Shown one piece after another: positions 1-9,082 of a stretch of DNA of 59,504 nt. Under the pieces are notes generated by a model. That model was given only the letters and a program-made list of their open reading frames with translations. It had not been told where the DNA came from and searched no databases. Numbering within the stretch: position 1 is the first letter of the stretch; every line of letters begins with the position of its first letter. This DNA is from Desulfopila aestuarii DSM 18488. Its GTDB lineage: Bacteria > Desulfobacterota > Desulfobulbia > Desulfobulbales > Desulfocapsaceae. The position numbers and the translations under genes were made by a program. The stretch spans positions 1 through 59,504 of the forward strand of contig CAMBBS010000026.1 of the NCBI GenBank assembly GCA_945863875.1. The letters run 5' to 3'.

Positions 1-1047
1 GGCGGCTTGGGCATGGCGGTCATTGTTGTTTCCACGGTATTTGCCGCCACAACCGGCATCGTCGGCGCCTCGGTTGTCGCCATGGGGTTGATGGCCGGCC
101 CGGCCTTGCTGAACCGCGGCTATGACAGAGCTCTCTCCGCCGGTATCATCTGTTCTTCCGGAACGCTTGGCATTCTCATCCCCCCCTCTATTATGCTCGT
201 CGTCTATGGCGGCCTGACCGGACAAAAAGAAACCTCCGTCGGCAACCTTTTTGCCGCTGCCATCATTCCGGGTTTGCTGCTGTCGGCCTTATACCTGCTC
301 TATGTCGGCGTGCTCTGCTATCTCAAGCCCAAGCTCGGTCCACCAATCCCTGCGGCAGATCGCACGGCAACCGTCATGCAGAAATTCACCATGACAATGA
401 AGAACTTTGTACCTCCCTTCGGTTTGATTCTCACCGTCATGGGCACCATTCTCGCCGGGGTTGCCACTCCTACAGAGGCAGCGGCACTCGGGGCTACCGG
501 CGCATTAATCCTGGCACTTGTCACCCGTAAACTCTCCTGGGAGGTCATTACCCAGGCCAGTATCTCGACTGCCCGGACGACGGCCATGATTATGGCCCTG
601 TTCATCGGCGGTAAATTCTTCTCCGTGGTCTTTTTAAGCATGGGTGGCGGTGACGTCGTCGCCGATGTCCTGCTGGGAATGGATGTCAGCCGCTGGGTGG
701 TGTTTTTCATCATGATGGCGGTTGTCTTCTTCATGGGCATGTTTATCGACTGGGCGGCAATCCTGCTCGTCGTCGTACCGATTTTCACACCGATCGCCAT
801 GGACCTGGAATTCGATCCGCTCTGGTTTGGCATGATGGTCTGTATCAACCTGCAGACATCTTTCCTCACTCCACCCTTCGGCTATTCCCTCTTTTACTTC
901 AAAGGGGTGGCGCCGCCGGAATATACCATGGGTGATGTTTATAAAGGGATTCTGCCCTTCGTTGCCATCCAGGTCTTCGGGCTCGCGCTCCTCGCAATCT
1001 TCCCGCAGCTTATCTCCTACCTGCCGGATCTTTTCTTCGGCAGATAG
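1..1047 (+). CDS. TRAP transporter large permease (DctM-type), 5' truncated by window edge
   Basis: This is the C-terminal part, 348 residues, of the large membrane subunit of a tripartite TRAP transporter, which imports organic acids by ion symport. The reading frame is open from base 1, so the true start lies outside the window. It is built of many hydrophobic helices with the family's conserved segments, such as GTLGILIPPS near residue 55 and ATPTEAAALG near residue 155. A typical DctM has about 425-440 residues, so roughly 80-90 are missing. The small permease and binding protein would be expected upstream. The following genes (sigma-54 activator, CoA-transferase, SDR, thiolase) suggest a hydroxy or keto acid as substrate; that is inference from context. 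Confidence 0.93.
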   Translation, partial: GGLGMAVIVVSTVFAATTGIVGASVVAMGLMAGPALLNRGYDRALSAGIICSSGTLGILIPPSIMLVVYGGLTGQKETSVGNLFAAAIIPGLLLSALYLLYVGVLCYLKPKLGPPIPAADRTATVMQKFTMTMKNFVPPFGLILTVMGTILAGVATPTEAAALGATGALILALVTRKLSWEVITQASISTARTTAMIMALFIGGKFFSVVFLSMGGGDVVADVLLGMDVSRWVVFFIMMAVVFFMGMFIDWAAILLVVVPIFTPIAMDLEFDPLWFGMMVCINLQTSFLTPPFGYSLFYFKGVAPPEYTMGDVYKGILPFVAIQVFGLALLAIFPQLISYLPDLFFGR

Positions 1048-1075
1048 TCACGCCAAAAGTGCGATAGAACATAGT

Positions 1076-1111
1076 GATAGGTATTTGTTTCTTCTGAAAC
1101 AAATACCTATC
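1076..1111 (+). terminator. Hairpin terminator after the TRAP permease
   Basis: A perfect 15-bp inverted repeat (GATAGGTATTTGTTT on the left arm) encloses a 6-nt loop, CTTCTG, and is followed by TTTGTTTC. It starts 28 bases after the TRAP stop codon. The stem is AT-rich, so termination strength is uncertain, but the length and perfection of the repeat support a transcript end between the TRAP genes and the regulator. Confidence 0.7.
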
Positions 1112-1124
1112 TTTGTTTCCATCG

Positions 1125-1140
1125 GGCAACTTTTGTTGCC
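1125..1140. repeat. Short perfect hairpin GGCAAC-TTTT-GTTGCC
   Basis: A 6-bp inverted repeat with a TTTT loop lies in the gap between the TRAP terminator and the sigma-54 activator. It could be part of the activator's untranslated leader or a protein-binding site. No T-run follows it, so it is not called a terminator. Confidence 0.4.
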
Positions 1141-1332
1141 GAACGTTTCTTCTCCCGCCGGCATTTCTTCCTCCACCTGTATCCAGAACCGACTTTGCTG
1201 TTCTCTTCCTGTTTTACATGGCACCGCAGCACCTCCTTGCTCTCTGCTTCATAAAGAATGCCGATATTACCACAAAGATCGGCAAATGCGGTTTTTCTCT
1301 TGGACAATCACTTTCGAGAAGCGTATAACTGT

Positions 1333-1366
1333 GTATCATATGTTCTACATGTAGAAAAACTGATAC
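1333..1366. promoter_or_regulatory. Nested inverted repeats just upstream of the sigma-54 activator
   Basis: A 14-bp perfect palindrome, TTCTACATGTAGAA (1343-1356), is flanked by a second inverted pair, GTATCA (1333-1338) and TGATAC (1361-1366). The set ends 9 bases before the activator's ATG. Its symmetry and position suggest an operator, perhaps for autoregulation. No factor can be assigned from sequence alone. Confidence 0.45.
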
Positions 1367-1375
1367 AAAAACTCC

Positions 1376-2815
1376 ATGACCAGACAACTGTCCTCCTCAC
1401 CCAAAGCCCTGTTGTTCCAACAACAGCAGCTCCTGACCAAAAATCAGCAATTGCAGGCACTGCAGCTTATTTTTGAGCAGATTCATGCCGGGGCCTGCGT
1501 CACCGATGCCGAGGGTATCATTACCCACTTCAACGAACCGTATGGCCGGTTTCTCGGAGTAGAAGCCAAAGAGCAGATCGGCAGACATATCACCGAGGTG
1601 GTCGAGAACACGCGCATGCATATCGTGGCGAAAACCGGCAAGGCGGAGAGCAACGCCAGACAATCGATACACGGCGAAAATATGCTCGTGCAGCGGATCC
1701 CGATCAAAGAAAACGGCAAGGTGGTCGCCGTCTTCGGCCAGGTAACCTTTAAAAGCATAAAAGAAGTGGGGCAACTTGCCAAAAAACTCGCCGAGCTCGA
1801 ATCTCAAGTCAGATTATATGAGAAGCAACTCAACTCGATGCGCACAACGCGCTATTCCTTTGACAGTATCATCGGCCAAAGCCCGTCCCTGCTCCGCTTG
1901 AAAAAGGAGGCCAGACAGGCGGCGGCAACCAACCTGTCGGTACTGATATCTGGAGAATCGGGCACCGGCAAGGAGCTCTTTGCCCAGTCTATTCACAATG
2001 CCAGTCCGCGCAAGCTGCAGCCCTTCATCCAGCTGAACTGTGCGGCCATCCCGAAAGACCTCCTGGAGGCAGAACTCTTTGGCTACGATAAAGGCGCCTT
2101 CACCGGGGCTAAATCCACCGGCAAACCCGGGAAATTTCAACTCGCCGATAGCGGATCGCTCTTTCTCGACGAAATCGGCGATCTGCCGCTGGAGATGCAG
2201 CCGAAACTGCTTCGCGCCCTGGAGGAAAAAGAATTTGAGCGGGTGGGCGGCAATACCATTATCCGCTCCGACTTCCGGCTCATCGCCGCAAGCAACCAGG
2301 ATCTCGAGGGCATGGTCATCCGCGGTGAATTCAGGGCCGACCTCTTTTATCGGTTGAATGTCGTGCCACTGCACATCCCGCCGCTCCGCGAGCGGGCAGA
2401 CGATATCGTCTGCCTGGCACGGCATCTTCTGCAGCAGAGTGTCGCTGACACAGCACAACCGATGGTCGACTTCACACCGACTGCCGAGGCCCTGCTGCAG
2501 CAGCATTCCTGGCCGGGAAATGTACGGGAGTTAAATAATGTTATTGAACGAACCATGGCTACCTTCGAAGGGGATCGCATCACTTCGGCCGATCTGCCAT
2601 TCTATCTGCACCGGGGCAAGGACAAGCTCAGCAGCGTCAACATGCCCAGTTCCCTGTTGAAAGAAGTAGTCGCCAAGGCGGAGAAAACGGCAATTCAAGA
2701 CGCCTTGAAAATGACCGGCTACAACAAGGTCAACGCGGCAGAATTACTCGGCATCCATCGAACATTGCTCTACAAGAAAATAAGCAGATACAACATCTCC
2801 CTCATTCCCGGTTGA
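1376..2815 (+). CDS. PAS-containing sigma-54-dependent transcriptional activator (NtrC/AtoC class)
   Basis: This 479-residue enhancer-binding protein opens promoters for sigma-54 RNA polymerase. A PAS sensory domain lies at about residues 35-120. The AAA+ domain follows, with Walker A GESGTGKE at 193-200, the sigma-54-contacting GAFTGA loop at 240-245, and Walker B LFLDEIGD shortly after. The C-terminus carries a Fis-type helix-turn-helix (motif NKVNAAELLGIHRTLLYKK). There is no receiver domain, so it probably senses a small molecule through PAS rather than a cognate kinase. A good -24/-12 element upstream of the neighbouring SDR gene makes the CoA-transferase/SDR/thiolase genes its likely targets. 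The family call is firm; the effector is unknown. Confidence 0.95.
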   Translation: MTRQLSSSPKALLFQQQQLLTKNQQLQALQLIFEQIHAGACVTDAEGIITHFNEPYGRFLGVEAKEQIGRHITEVVENTRMHIVAKTGKAESNARQSIHGENMLVQRIPIKENGKVVAVFGQVTFKSIKEVGQLAKKLAELESQVRLYEKQLNSMRTTRYSFDSIIGQSPSLLRLKKEARQAAATNLSVLISGESGTGKELFAQSIHNASPRKLQPFIQLNCAAIPKDLLEAELFGYDKGAFTGAKSTGKPGKFQLADSGSLFLDEIGDLPLEMQPKLLRALEEKEFERVGGNTIIRSDFRLIAASNQDLEGMVIRGEFRADLFYRLNVVPLHIPPLRERADDIVCLARHLLQQSVADTAQPMVDFTPTAEALLQQHSWPGNVRELNNVIERTMATFEGDRITSADLPFYLHRGKDKLSSVNMPSSLLKEVVAKAEKTAIQDALKMTGYNKVNAAELLGIHRTLLYKKISRYNISLIPG

Positions 2816-2861
2816 ACCATGCCAGGCAGGAACGGGGAGAACTGTGTGGAGGTAGGGCGAT

Positions 2862-4469
2862 TTACTCCGCCACTGGAGAAAGTTTCATATCCATCGGTGC
2901 GTCAAGAAATATCCTGCGGTCCATGAGACGCGGCGTCCCCTTGATGATTGGGGTAAAATCCATCTGCTCCAGCACATCTTTCTGCAGATCTATGCCTGGG
3001 GCAATTTCCGTTAGTTCCAGGCCGTCTTTGGTGAGCGAAAAAACACAGCGTTCGGTAATATAGACCACGTGCTGCCCTCGTTTTGCGGCATATTCGCCGC
3101 TAAAGGTGACATGTTCCACAGCTCCCCGGACAAATTTCCTGGCTTTACCTTCCTGGGCGATGCGCAGCTGACCATCCTCTATGGCCACCTTCAGTCCGCC
3201 GGCCGTAAAAGTACCGAGAAAGATAACCTTATGGGCATTCTGACTGATATTGATGAAGCCGCCCGCTCCTGCCAGATTAGTGCCGAACTTACTGACATTG
3301 ACGTTTCCGGTCATATCTGCCTGGGCCATGCCGAGAAAGGTGATGTCGAGTCCGCCGCCGTCATAAAAATCGAACTGGTAGGGCTGATCGATAATCGCAT
3401 CGGTATTGGAAGCGGCGCCAAAGCTGAGGCCTCCGGCGGGAATTCCACCGATTACTCCCGGCTCCGCGGTCATGATAATATGGTCGAGCATGCCCTCCTC
3501 ATTGACCACGTCGGAGACCCCTTCGGGCATACCGATACCGAGATTGACAATATCCCCCTCGGCAAATTCAAATGCCGCCCGCCTGGCAATCACCTTGCGT
3601 GGCCCCATGGCCATGGGCCGTATTGATTTTGCCGGTACTTTTATCTCGCAGCTGTAGGACGGGTTATATTTTTCAGCAAAAGTCTGCCAGTGATTCTCCG
3701 GCTCCGAGACGACCACATAATCAACAAATATACCGGGAATCTTTACCTGCCGGGCATTGAGGGTGCCATGATCGGCCACTCGCTCAACCTGGACAATAAC
3801 TTTGCCCCCCGAGTTTCGTGCGGCGATGGCTATGGCCAGTACTTCCAGGGTCAAGGCCTCTTTTTCCATGGTGATATTCCCGGCCGGGTCGGCGGTTGTG
3901 CCTCGCAACAGGGCGACATCAATCGGCAAGGTCTTGTAGGCGAGATATTCGACGCCGTCAAAGAGTATCAGCTCGACCAGATCCTCGGTGGTGGCCGCGT
4001 TGATTTTCCCCCCGCCGTTGCGCGGGTCGACAAAAGTACCGAGGCCGACCGCACTGATGGTTCGCGGTTTTTTGGCGGCAATATCCCGAAACATGGTCGA
4101 AATAATACCTTGCGGCAGATTATAGGCGATGATCTTATTGTCCACCGCCAGTTTCTGTAATTTCGGCACCAGCCCCCAGTGACCACCAATCACCCGGCCC
4201 ACCATGCCCTCATGGCCAAGGTGGTTCAGCCCCCTGGTCTTTCCGTCCCCCTGGCCTGCGGCATAAATAAGCGTTAAATTACGCGGTTCGGCCGTCTCCA
4301 GAAATCGCTGCTCCAGAGCAATGGTCAACTCTTCGGCAAATCCTATTCCGACAAAACCTCCGGTGGCTATGGTCGCACCACTTGGTATGGTGGCAACGGC
4401 GGCTGCGGCAGAGACGACCTTGTCTCTATTTAATTTTCTGGGGAGTTTCTGGCCTTGCTTGGTCTGCAT
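2862..4469 (-). CDS. Family I acyl-CoA:acetate/3-ketoacid CoA-transferase (fused alpha-beta)
   Basis: This enzyme of 535 residues moves CoA between acyl-CoA donors and short carboxylic acids, activating the acid for oxidation. Both halves of the family are present in one chain. The N-terminal half has the glycine-rich [12 protein letters not shown]. The C-terminal half has [10 protein letters not shown] and then TAEPGVIGG, whose Glu fits the catalytic residue that forms the glutamyl-CoA thioester in propionate CoA-transferase relatives. A TTG 27 bases further upstream keeps the frame open, but the ATG at 4469 has a ribosome site (AGGTGA) at proper distance and is preferred. It is divergent from the SDR-thiolase pair and likely supplies their substrate as a CoA ester. 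Confidence 0.92.
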   Translation of the reverse strand: MQTKQGQKLPRKLNRDKVVSAAAAVATIPSGATIATGGFVGIGFAEELTIALEQRFLETAEPRNLTLIYAAGQGDGKTRGLNHLGHEGMVGRVIGGHWGLVPKLQKLAVDNKIIAYNLPQGIISTMFRDIAAKKPRTISAVGLGTFVDPRNGGGKINAATTEDLVELILFDGVEYLAYKTLPIDVALLRGTTADPAGNITMEKEALTLEVLAIAIAARNSGGKVIVQVERVADHGTLNARQVKIPGIFVDYVVVSEPENHWQTFAEKYNPSYSCEIKVPAKSIRPMAMGPRKVIARRAAFEFAEGDIVNLGIGMPEGVSDVVNEEGMLDHIIMTAEPGVIGGIPAGGLSFGAASNTDAIIDQPYQFDFYDGGGLDITFLGMAQADMTGNVNVSKFGTNLAGAGGFINISQNAHKVIFLGTFTAGGLKVAIEDGQLRIAQEGKARKFVRGAVEHVTFSGEYAAKRGQHVVYITERCVFSLTKDGLELTEIAPGIDLQKDVLEQMDFTPIIKGTPRLMDRRIFLDAPMDMKLSPVAE

Positions 4470-4681
4470 TATTTCACCTATAAATATGCTATTCAATATG
4501 CTCTTCGTCTTCTCGTGGCGCTTTATTGCATTTCGCTGTACATCGGCCCCGGGGCAAACATCGAAATTCCAGGGCCAATGTGTGAACTATACAATAGTCG
4601 TGAGCAATAAATATGCCGAGTGTAGCTTAAAAAGGCCATTCAATGCGCCATTGCAAGAATATCCAGGATAAAAGAAGGGAA

Positions 4682-4699
4682 TTGGCGTAGAGTTTGCAA
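4682..4699 (+). promoter_or_regulatory. Candidate sigma-54 (-24/-12) promoter for the SDR-thiolase operon
   Basis: The sequence TTGGCGTAGAGTTTGCA has the GG and GC dinucleotides at 4684 and 4696, the 12-base register required by sigma-54 polymerase. It matches the consensus at TGGC and at TTGCA. It lies about 100 bases upstream of the SDR start and 1.9 kb from a sigma-54 activator gene, which makes the assignment plausible. Confidence 0.65.
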
Positions 4700-4800
4700 A
4701 GTTGTCCCTTGATGCAAAGTGTATACCGTTACCGATTTGTCCGGTAACCGAACGAATCCAAAAAAATATTTTAGAACGACGACACACAGGGAGAAAAACA

Positions 4801-5595
4801 ATGTTGACAGTGAAACAATCCGTAGCCGTCATTACCGGCGGCAGCGGTGGTATAGGCAAGTCTCTGGCGGAATACTGGCTGAAAAAAGGCGGCAAAGTGG
4901 TCATTGCCGATGTCCAGGAAGAGGCACTGCGGGCGGCCGAGACCGAACTGCGGGCAATCAGCGGCGACATCGCCTCTATCGTCTGTAACGTCACGAAAGA
5001 AGAAGACTGTTCCAGGCTGGCGCAATATGCCATCGAAAAATTCGGCGCCATCAATCTGGTCGCCCCCTTTGCCGGCATCACCGGAGACGCCATGATGATC
5101 AAGACCGATCGACAAACGGGCAAGGTCACCGGCAAGATGTCACTCGAAGTATTTCAGCGGGTCATCGATATCAACCTGACCGGGGTGTTTCTCACGGTTC
5201 GGGAGTGTGTTGAACAAATGATTAACCATGACTGCAGGGGGTTGATCTGTCTCGTTTCCTCTACCGGGTCGCTGGGAACAGCCGGGCAGATCAACTACTC
5301 ATCGTCCAAAGCGGCCATGTCCGTGTTTCCAAAGGTGTTGACCGCCGAGTTTTTTCGGCGTAATATTGCCGACAAAATCCGCTGCATGGCGGTCGCCCCG
5401 GGGTATGTCGGTACACCGATGGTGAAAAATATCGACGAGAAAATAATCGGCAAAATTATTGAGCAGGTACCCATCGGCAGGCTGATTGAACCGGAGGAGG
5501 TCACTTCCCTGGTCGCCGAGCTCTACCGAAACGAAGCCATGGCCGGCGAGACCGTCTTCATCCACGGTGGCCTGCGCCTCGGCTCCAAAGGATAA
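4801..5595 (+). CDS. SDR-family NAD(P)-dependent oxidoreductase
   Basis: This 264-residue short-chain dehydrogenase is probably a 3-hydroxyacyl or 3-hydroxybutyrate type dehydrogenase. The Rossmann nucleotide site TGGSGGIG is at the N-terminus. The catalytic Ser is in LVSSTGS and the Tyr-Lys pair is in YSSSK. The usual NNAG motif appears as APFAG. The ATG at 4801 is preceded by AGGGAGAAAAACA and starts right before the Rossmann fold; in-frame codons further upstream are unlikely starts. It is followed 27 bases later by the thiolase, so the two form an operon in which it would oxidise the hydroxyl group before thiolysis. The exact substrate cannot be read from sequence. Confidence 0.9.
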   Translation: MLTVKQSVAVITGGSGGIGKSLAEYWLKKGGKVVIADVQEEALRAAETELRAISGDIASIVCNVTKEEDCSRLAQYAIEKFGAINLVAPFAGITGDAMMIKTDRQTGKVTGKMSLEVFQRVIDINLTGVFLTVRECVEQMINHDCRGLICLVSSTGSLGTAGQINYSSSKAAMSVFPKVLTAEFFRRNIADKIRCMAVAPGYVGTPMVKNIDEKIIGKIIEQVPIGRLIEPEEVTSLVAELYRNEAMAGETVFIHGGLRLGSKG

Positions 5596-5622
5596 TAATT
5601 TTCGTAAACAAAGGAGAGATCG

Positions 5623-6912
5623 ATGAAAGAAGTGGTGATTATCAACGGCAGCAGAACGGCCATCGGCGCCTATGGCGGGAGCCTCAAATCCACCCCGGTG
5701 GTAGATCTTGGCGCGGCGGCATTAAAGGGAGCCCTGCTCACCGCCGGACTGCGACCCGGCGCCAGCGAACAGTGTATCAAATTTGCTGCAGACAGTATCC
5801 GCGATGATGGGCAGATTGAACTTGAACGCCGATACTACGACTATGACGATAATTTGCAGCCGGTGGAAATCGACCAGGTAATAATGGGCAATGTCCTCGG
5901 GGCGGGTCAGGGACAAAATGTTGCCCGACAGGCGATGATCAAGGCGGGCATCCCCAAGGAAACCAGTGCCACCGCTATCAATAAACTCTGTGCCTCGGGC
6001 ATGGAGGCGGTGGCTCTTGCGGTTCAGGCCATCCGCTGCGGCGATGCCGATACCATCCTCGCCGGTGGAATGGAAAATATGAGCCTGGTGCCCTATGCCC
6101 TGCCGGCTGCCCGCTGGGGACAGCGGATGGGCGACGGGCAGATGGTCGATCTGATGGTCTATGATGGGCTCTACGAATTTTTCTATGGCTACCACATGGG
6201 CATGACCGCGGAAAATATCGCCGAGAAATATGGCATCACCCGGGCGGATCAGGATGAAATCGGCGCCCTCAGCCATCAGCGGGCCGTCGCGGCCATCGCC
6301 AAGGGACTGTTCAAAAATGAGATTGTGCCGATAGAGATACCCCAGCGCAAAGGGGAGCCACTACGTTTTGATGTCGATGAGCGACCGATGGAGACCAGTG
6401 CCGGGAAGATGGCCAAGCTGCGTCCGGCCTTCAAAAAAGATGGTACGGTCACCGCCGGCAACGCCTCCGGCCTCAACGATGCCGCGGCCGCTTTACTGAT
6501 TATGTCAGCCGATAGAGCCAAAGAGCTGGGCCTGAAGCCGCTGGTAAAAATCAAGGCCCATTCCTCGGCCGGACTTGATCCGGCCTATATGGGCCTTGGA
6601 CCCATTCCTGCGGTTCGGAAAATTCTGCACAAGCATAAGCTGTCCATCAACGATTTTGATTCCATCGAGTTGAATGAGGCCTTTGCCTCCCAGGCGATCG
6701 CCTGTATTCGTGAGCTGGGCTGCAATATCGACAAGACCAATACGCTGGGAAGCGGCATTTCTCTTGGTCATCCCATTGGCTGCACCGGTGCCCGCATTCT
6801 CGTCACCCTGATGAACCAGATGAAACAGGAAAATCAGGCTTTGGGGCTGGCATCTCTCTGTATCGGCGGTGGCCAGGGCATGGCCATGGTGCTGGAAAAT
6901 GTTTCCGCATAG
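5623..6912 (+). CDS. Acetyl-CoA C-acyltransferase (thiolase) with an extra N-terminal insertion
   Basis: This enzyme cleaves beta-ketoacyl-CoA with CoA to give acetyl-CoA plus a shortened acyl-CoA. The catalytic residues are all visible: nucleophilic Cys123 in NKLCASGMEAVA, His383 in SLGHPIGCTGAR and Cys413 in LCIGGGQG. At 429 residues it is about 35 longer than the usual 390-395. The surplus is a charged insert near residues 46-78, before the conserved DQVIMGNVL strand. The ribosome site AAAGGAGAG is strong. It shares an operon with the SDR and, with the divergent CoA-transferase, completes an activate-oxidise-cleave route. Confidence 0.95.
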   Translation: MKEVVIINGSRTAIGAYGGSLKSTPVVDLGAAALKGALLTAGLRPGASEQCIKFAADSIRDDGQIELERRYYDYDDNLQPVEIDQVIMGNVLGAGQGQNVARQAMIKAGIPKETSATAINKLCASGMEAVALAVQAIRCGDADTILAGGMENMSLVPYALPAARWGQRMGDGQMVDLMVYDGLYEFFYGYHMGMTAENIAEKYGITRADQDEIGALSHQRAVAAIAKGLFKNEIVPIEIPQRKGEPLRFDVDERPMETSAGKMAKLRPAFKKDGTVTAGNASGLNDAAAALLIMSADRAKELGLKPLVKIKAHSSAGLDPAYMGLGPIPAVRKILHKHKLSINDFDSIELNEAFASQAIACIRELGCNIDKTNTLGSGISLGHPIGCTGARILVTLMNQMKQENQALGLASLCIGGGQGMAMVLENVSA

Positions 6913-6995
6913 AACCGTGTTACGGTGAATCATCCACCCAACTGCCGTGTTCTCGGCCAGAGGACGCGGCAGCTCATTTTGAGGACATAAAATCC

Positions 6996-7196
6996 ATGAG
7001 CGACAGACTACCTAACGTTGATAACCTTTGCACCAACCCGGACAACCACAAAATGCATCTCTGCGAGTTGACCAAAGCCGGTAAAACAGCAGAAATCGTC
7101 CGACTCCAGGAAAACCCCACCTTCATCTGCGGTAATTGCGGCCGGAAGGCCAATACCGCAGGCGCCCTCTGTGCGCCGGGGCCATTTCATCTCTAG
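6996..7196 (+). CDS. Small Cys-rich protein, probably metal-binding
   Basis: This 66-residue protein of unknown function is encoded 83 bases after the thiolase on the same strand, behind a GAGGACA ribosome site. It has six potential ligand Cys/His residues, including CGNCG near residue 45 and a third Cys twelve residues later, a pattern typical of a small zinc or iron site. It has no signal peptide or membrane segment. Because it follows the thiolase it may be co-transcribed, but no role in the pathway can be claimed. Confidence 0.6.
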   Translation: MSDRLPNVDNLCTNPDNHKMHLCELTKAGKTAEIVRLQENPTFICGNCGRKANTAGALCAPGPFHL

Positions 7197-7418
7197 GCCC
7201 GGCAAAAGAGAAGAATTCTTTCCCTATCAACACCCACACCCTTTTTCCGCCCGATTTCCATGGTTGCGCCACGAGGCTGAACCTCATTTTAAGGTTTTGC
7301 ATTTTTCGGTAAAGTCATTTAGTATGCAAGGTTCCATTTTTCGCTATCATGCTGTTCCCGGCAACAGCCTTAAAAATACCCCGCTCCACACCAACGATTC
7401 GAGCTAAGAAGGAAGAAA

Positions 7419-9020
7419 ATGGCCCATTTCATCGAGCTGTATGACACCACCCTCCGCGACGGGACCCAGGCGGAAAATTTCAACCTCTCCGTCGAGGATA
7501 AAATCAGAATCACCCTGGCGCTTGATGATCTCGGCATCGATTTCATCGAGGGAGGATGGCCCGGCTCTAACCCTGTTTCTGCCGAGTATTTTGATAGGAT
7601 GCACAGCGTTGAGCTAAAACATGCGAAACTGGCAGCCTTCGGCTCGACCCGACATTTCCGCAATAGACCTGAAAAAGATCCGAACCTGCTCGCACTTCTC
7701 AATGCAAAAACCCCGGTCATTACCATCTTCGGCAAGAGCTGGGATATTCACGTGCGAGACGCGCTGCATATTGAGCTGGAAGACAATCTGCTGCTCATCC
7801 AGGATACACTGACCTTTCTGCGCCCCTACGTGCAGCATCTCTTCTATGACGCCGAACACTTCTTTGACGGTTTCAAAAACAACGAGGAGTATGCGCTTGA
7901 AACCCTGACAAGCGCCGTGGATGGCGGGGCGGAAACGATCATTTTATGCGATACCAACGGCGGCACCCTGCCCCATGAAATTCCGCTGATCATCAACCGG
8001 GTCAAAGAATATCTGGCGGGAAAAAACAGAAGCGTCCAGCTGGGTATCCATGCGCACAACGACTCGGAGACCGCCGTCGCCAATAGCCTTATCGCCGTGT
8101 CGGAAACCCTGGTCAGGCAGATTCAGGGGACGATGAATGGTTTTGGTGAACGGTGCGGCAATGCCAACCTGACCTCTATTATTCCGGCCCTGGTTTTCAA
8201 AATGGAGGTGGACTGCGAGGTGCATCAACATATCGAAAAACTCTACACCACCTCCCGTCTTATCAACGAGCTGGCCAATCTGCCGCACAACCGCTACCAG
8301 CCCTACGTCGGGCAATCCGCCTTTGCCCACAAGGGCGGCATCCATGTCAGTGCCGTGAAGCACAACCCGCTGACCTACGAGCATATCGCCCCGGACAAGG
8401 TTGGCAACTTTCGGCGTATTCTCATCTCCGACCAGTCCGGACGGGCAAACATTCTCCATAAGGCTAAACAGTGGGGCCTGAAACTCGAACCGGACGATCC
8501 GGTACTGGCGACCATCATCAGTGAGTTGAAAGAACAGGAAAACCAGGGATTCCAGTATGAAGGGGCGGAGGCAAGTTTCGAGCTGCTCATGCGACGGGCG
8601 ATGGGGCTGCAGCGGAACTACTTCAAACTGGAGAGTTTCCGGGTCATGAACCACAAATACCGCATGGACAAACCCCCGCTTACCGAGGCGACAATCCGGC
8701 TTTATATCGGCGGCCGCGAGGTACATACCGCCGCCATGGGTGATGGTCCGGTCAATGCGCTCGACTGCGCCATCCGTAAGGCCCTCCTGCAATTCTACCC
8801 CTGCCTGGAAGAAATGGAACTGACCGACTATAAGGTCCGCGTCCTCTCCGGCGAACACGGCACCCAGGCGCGGGTGCGGGTCCTGGTCGACAGCAAAGAC
8901 CCGCTCTGCAACTGGGGCACGGTCGGCGTTTCGGTCAATATCATCGAGGCGAGCTGGCAGGCCCTTGTGGACAGCATAACCTACAAGCTGATGAAAGAGG
9001 ATAAGAAGAAGCTGGGCTGA
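7419..9020 (+). CDS. cimA: (R)-citramalate synthase
   Basis: This 533-residue enzyme condenses acetyl-CoA with pyruvate to (R)-citramalate, the entry to threonine-independent isoleucine synthesis. The N-terminal TIM-barrel begins with YDTTLRDGTQAE, typical of the isopropylmalate/citramalate synthase family, and has the metal-binding HAHND near residue 211. A C-terminal LeuA regulatory domain follows (about residues 400-525). The length and the N-terminal sequence fit the Geobacter/Leptospira-type citramalate synthase better than LeuA. It stands alone after a gap of about 220 bases, with a ribosome site AAGGAAG. Feedback control by isoleucine through the C-terminal domain is expected from the family. 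Confidence 0.88.
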   Translation: MAHFIELYDTTLRDGTQAENFNLSVEDKIRITLALDDLGIDFIEGGWPGSNPVSAEYFDRMHSVELKHAKLAAFGSTRHFRNRPEKDPNLLALLNAKTPVITIFGKSWDIHVRDALHIELEDNLLLIQDTLTFLRPYVQHLFYDAEHFFDGFKNNEEYALETLTSAVDGGAETIILCDTNGGTLPHEIPLIINRVKEYLAGKNRSVQLGIHAHNDSETAVANSLIAVSETLVRQIQGTMNGFGERCGNANLTSIIPALVFKMEVDCEVHQHIEKLYTTSRLINELANLPHNRYQPYVGQSAFAHKGGIHVSAVKHNPLTYEHIAPDKVGNFRRILISDQSGRANILHKAKQWGLKLEPDDPVLATIISELKEQENQGFQYEGAEASFELLMRRAMGLQRNYFKLESFRVMNHKYRMDKPPLTEATIRLYIGGREVHTAAMGDGPVNALDCAIRKALLQFYPCLEEMELTDYKVRVLSGEHGTQARVRVLVDSKDPLCNWGTVGVSVNIIEASWQALVDSITYKLMKEDKKKLG

Positions 9021-9082
9021 CAAAGAAGTAAAATAAATAACAACCACATCTGCAGTACACTCAACCCAACAACATAACAATT

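Noticed and set aside
4516-4530. TGGCGCTTTATTGCA resembles a second sigma-54 promoter.
   Set aside because: The GG and GC pairs are 11 bases apart, not 12, which sigma-54 does not tolerate well. It also points away from the CoA-transferase gene.
7944-9080. A long antisense frame opposite cimA (378 codons).
   Set aside because: It is a by-product of GC-rich codon use in cimA, has no known domain and no ribosome site.
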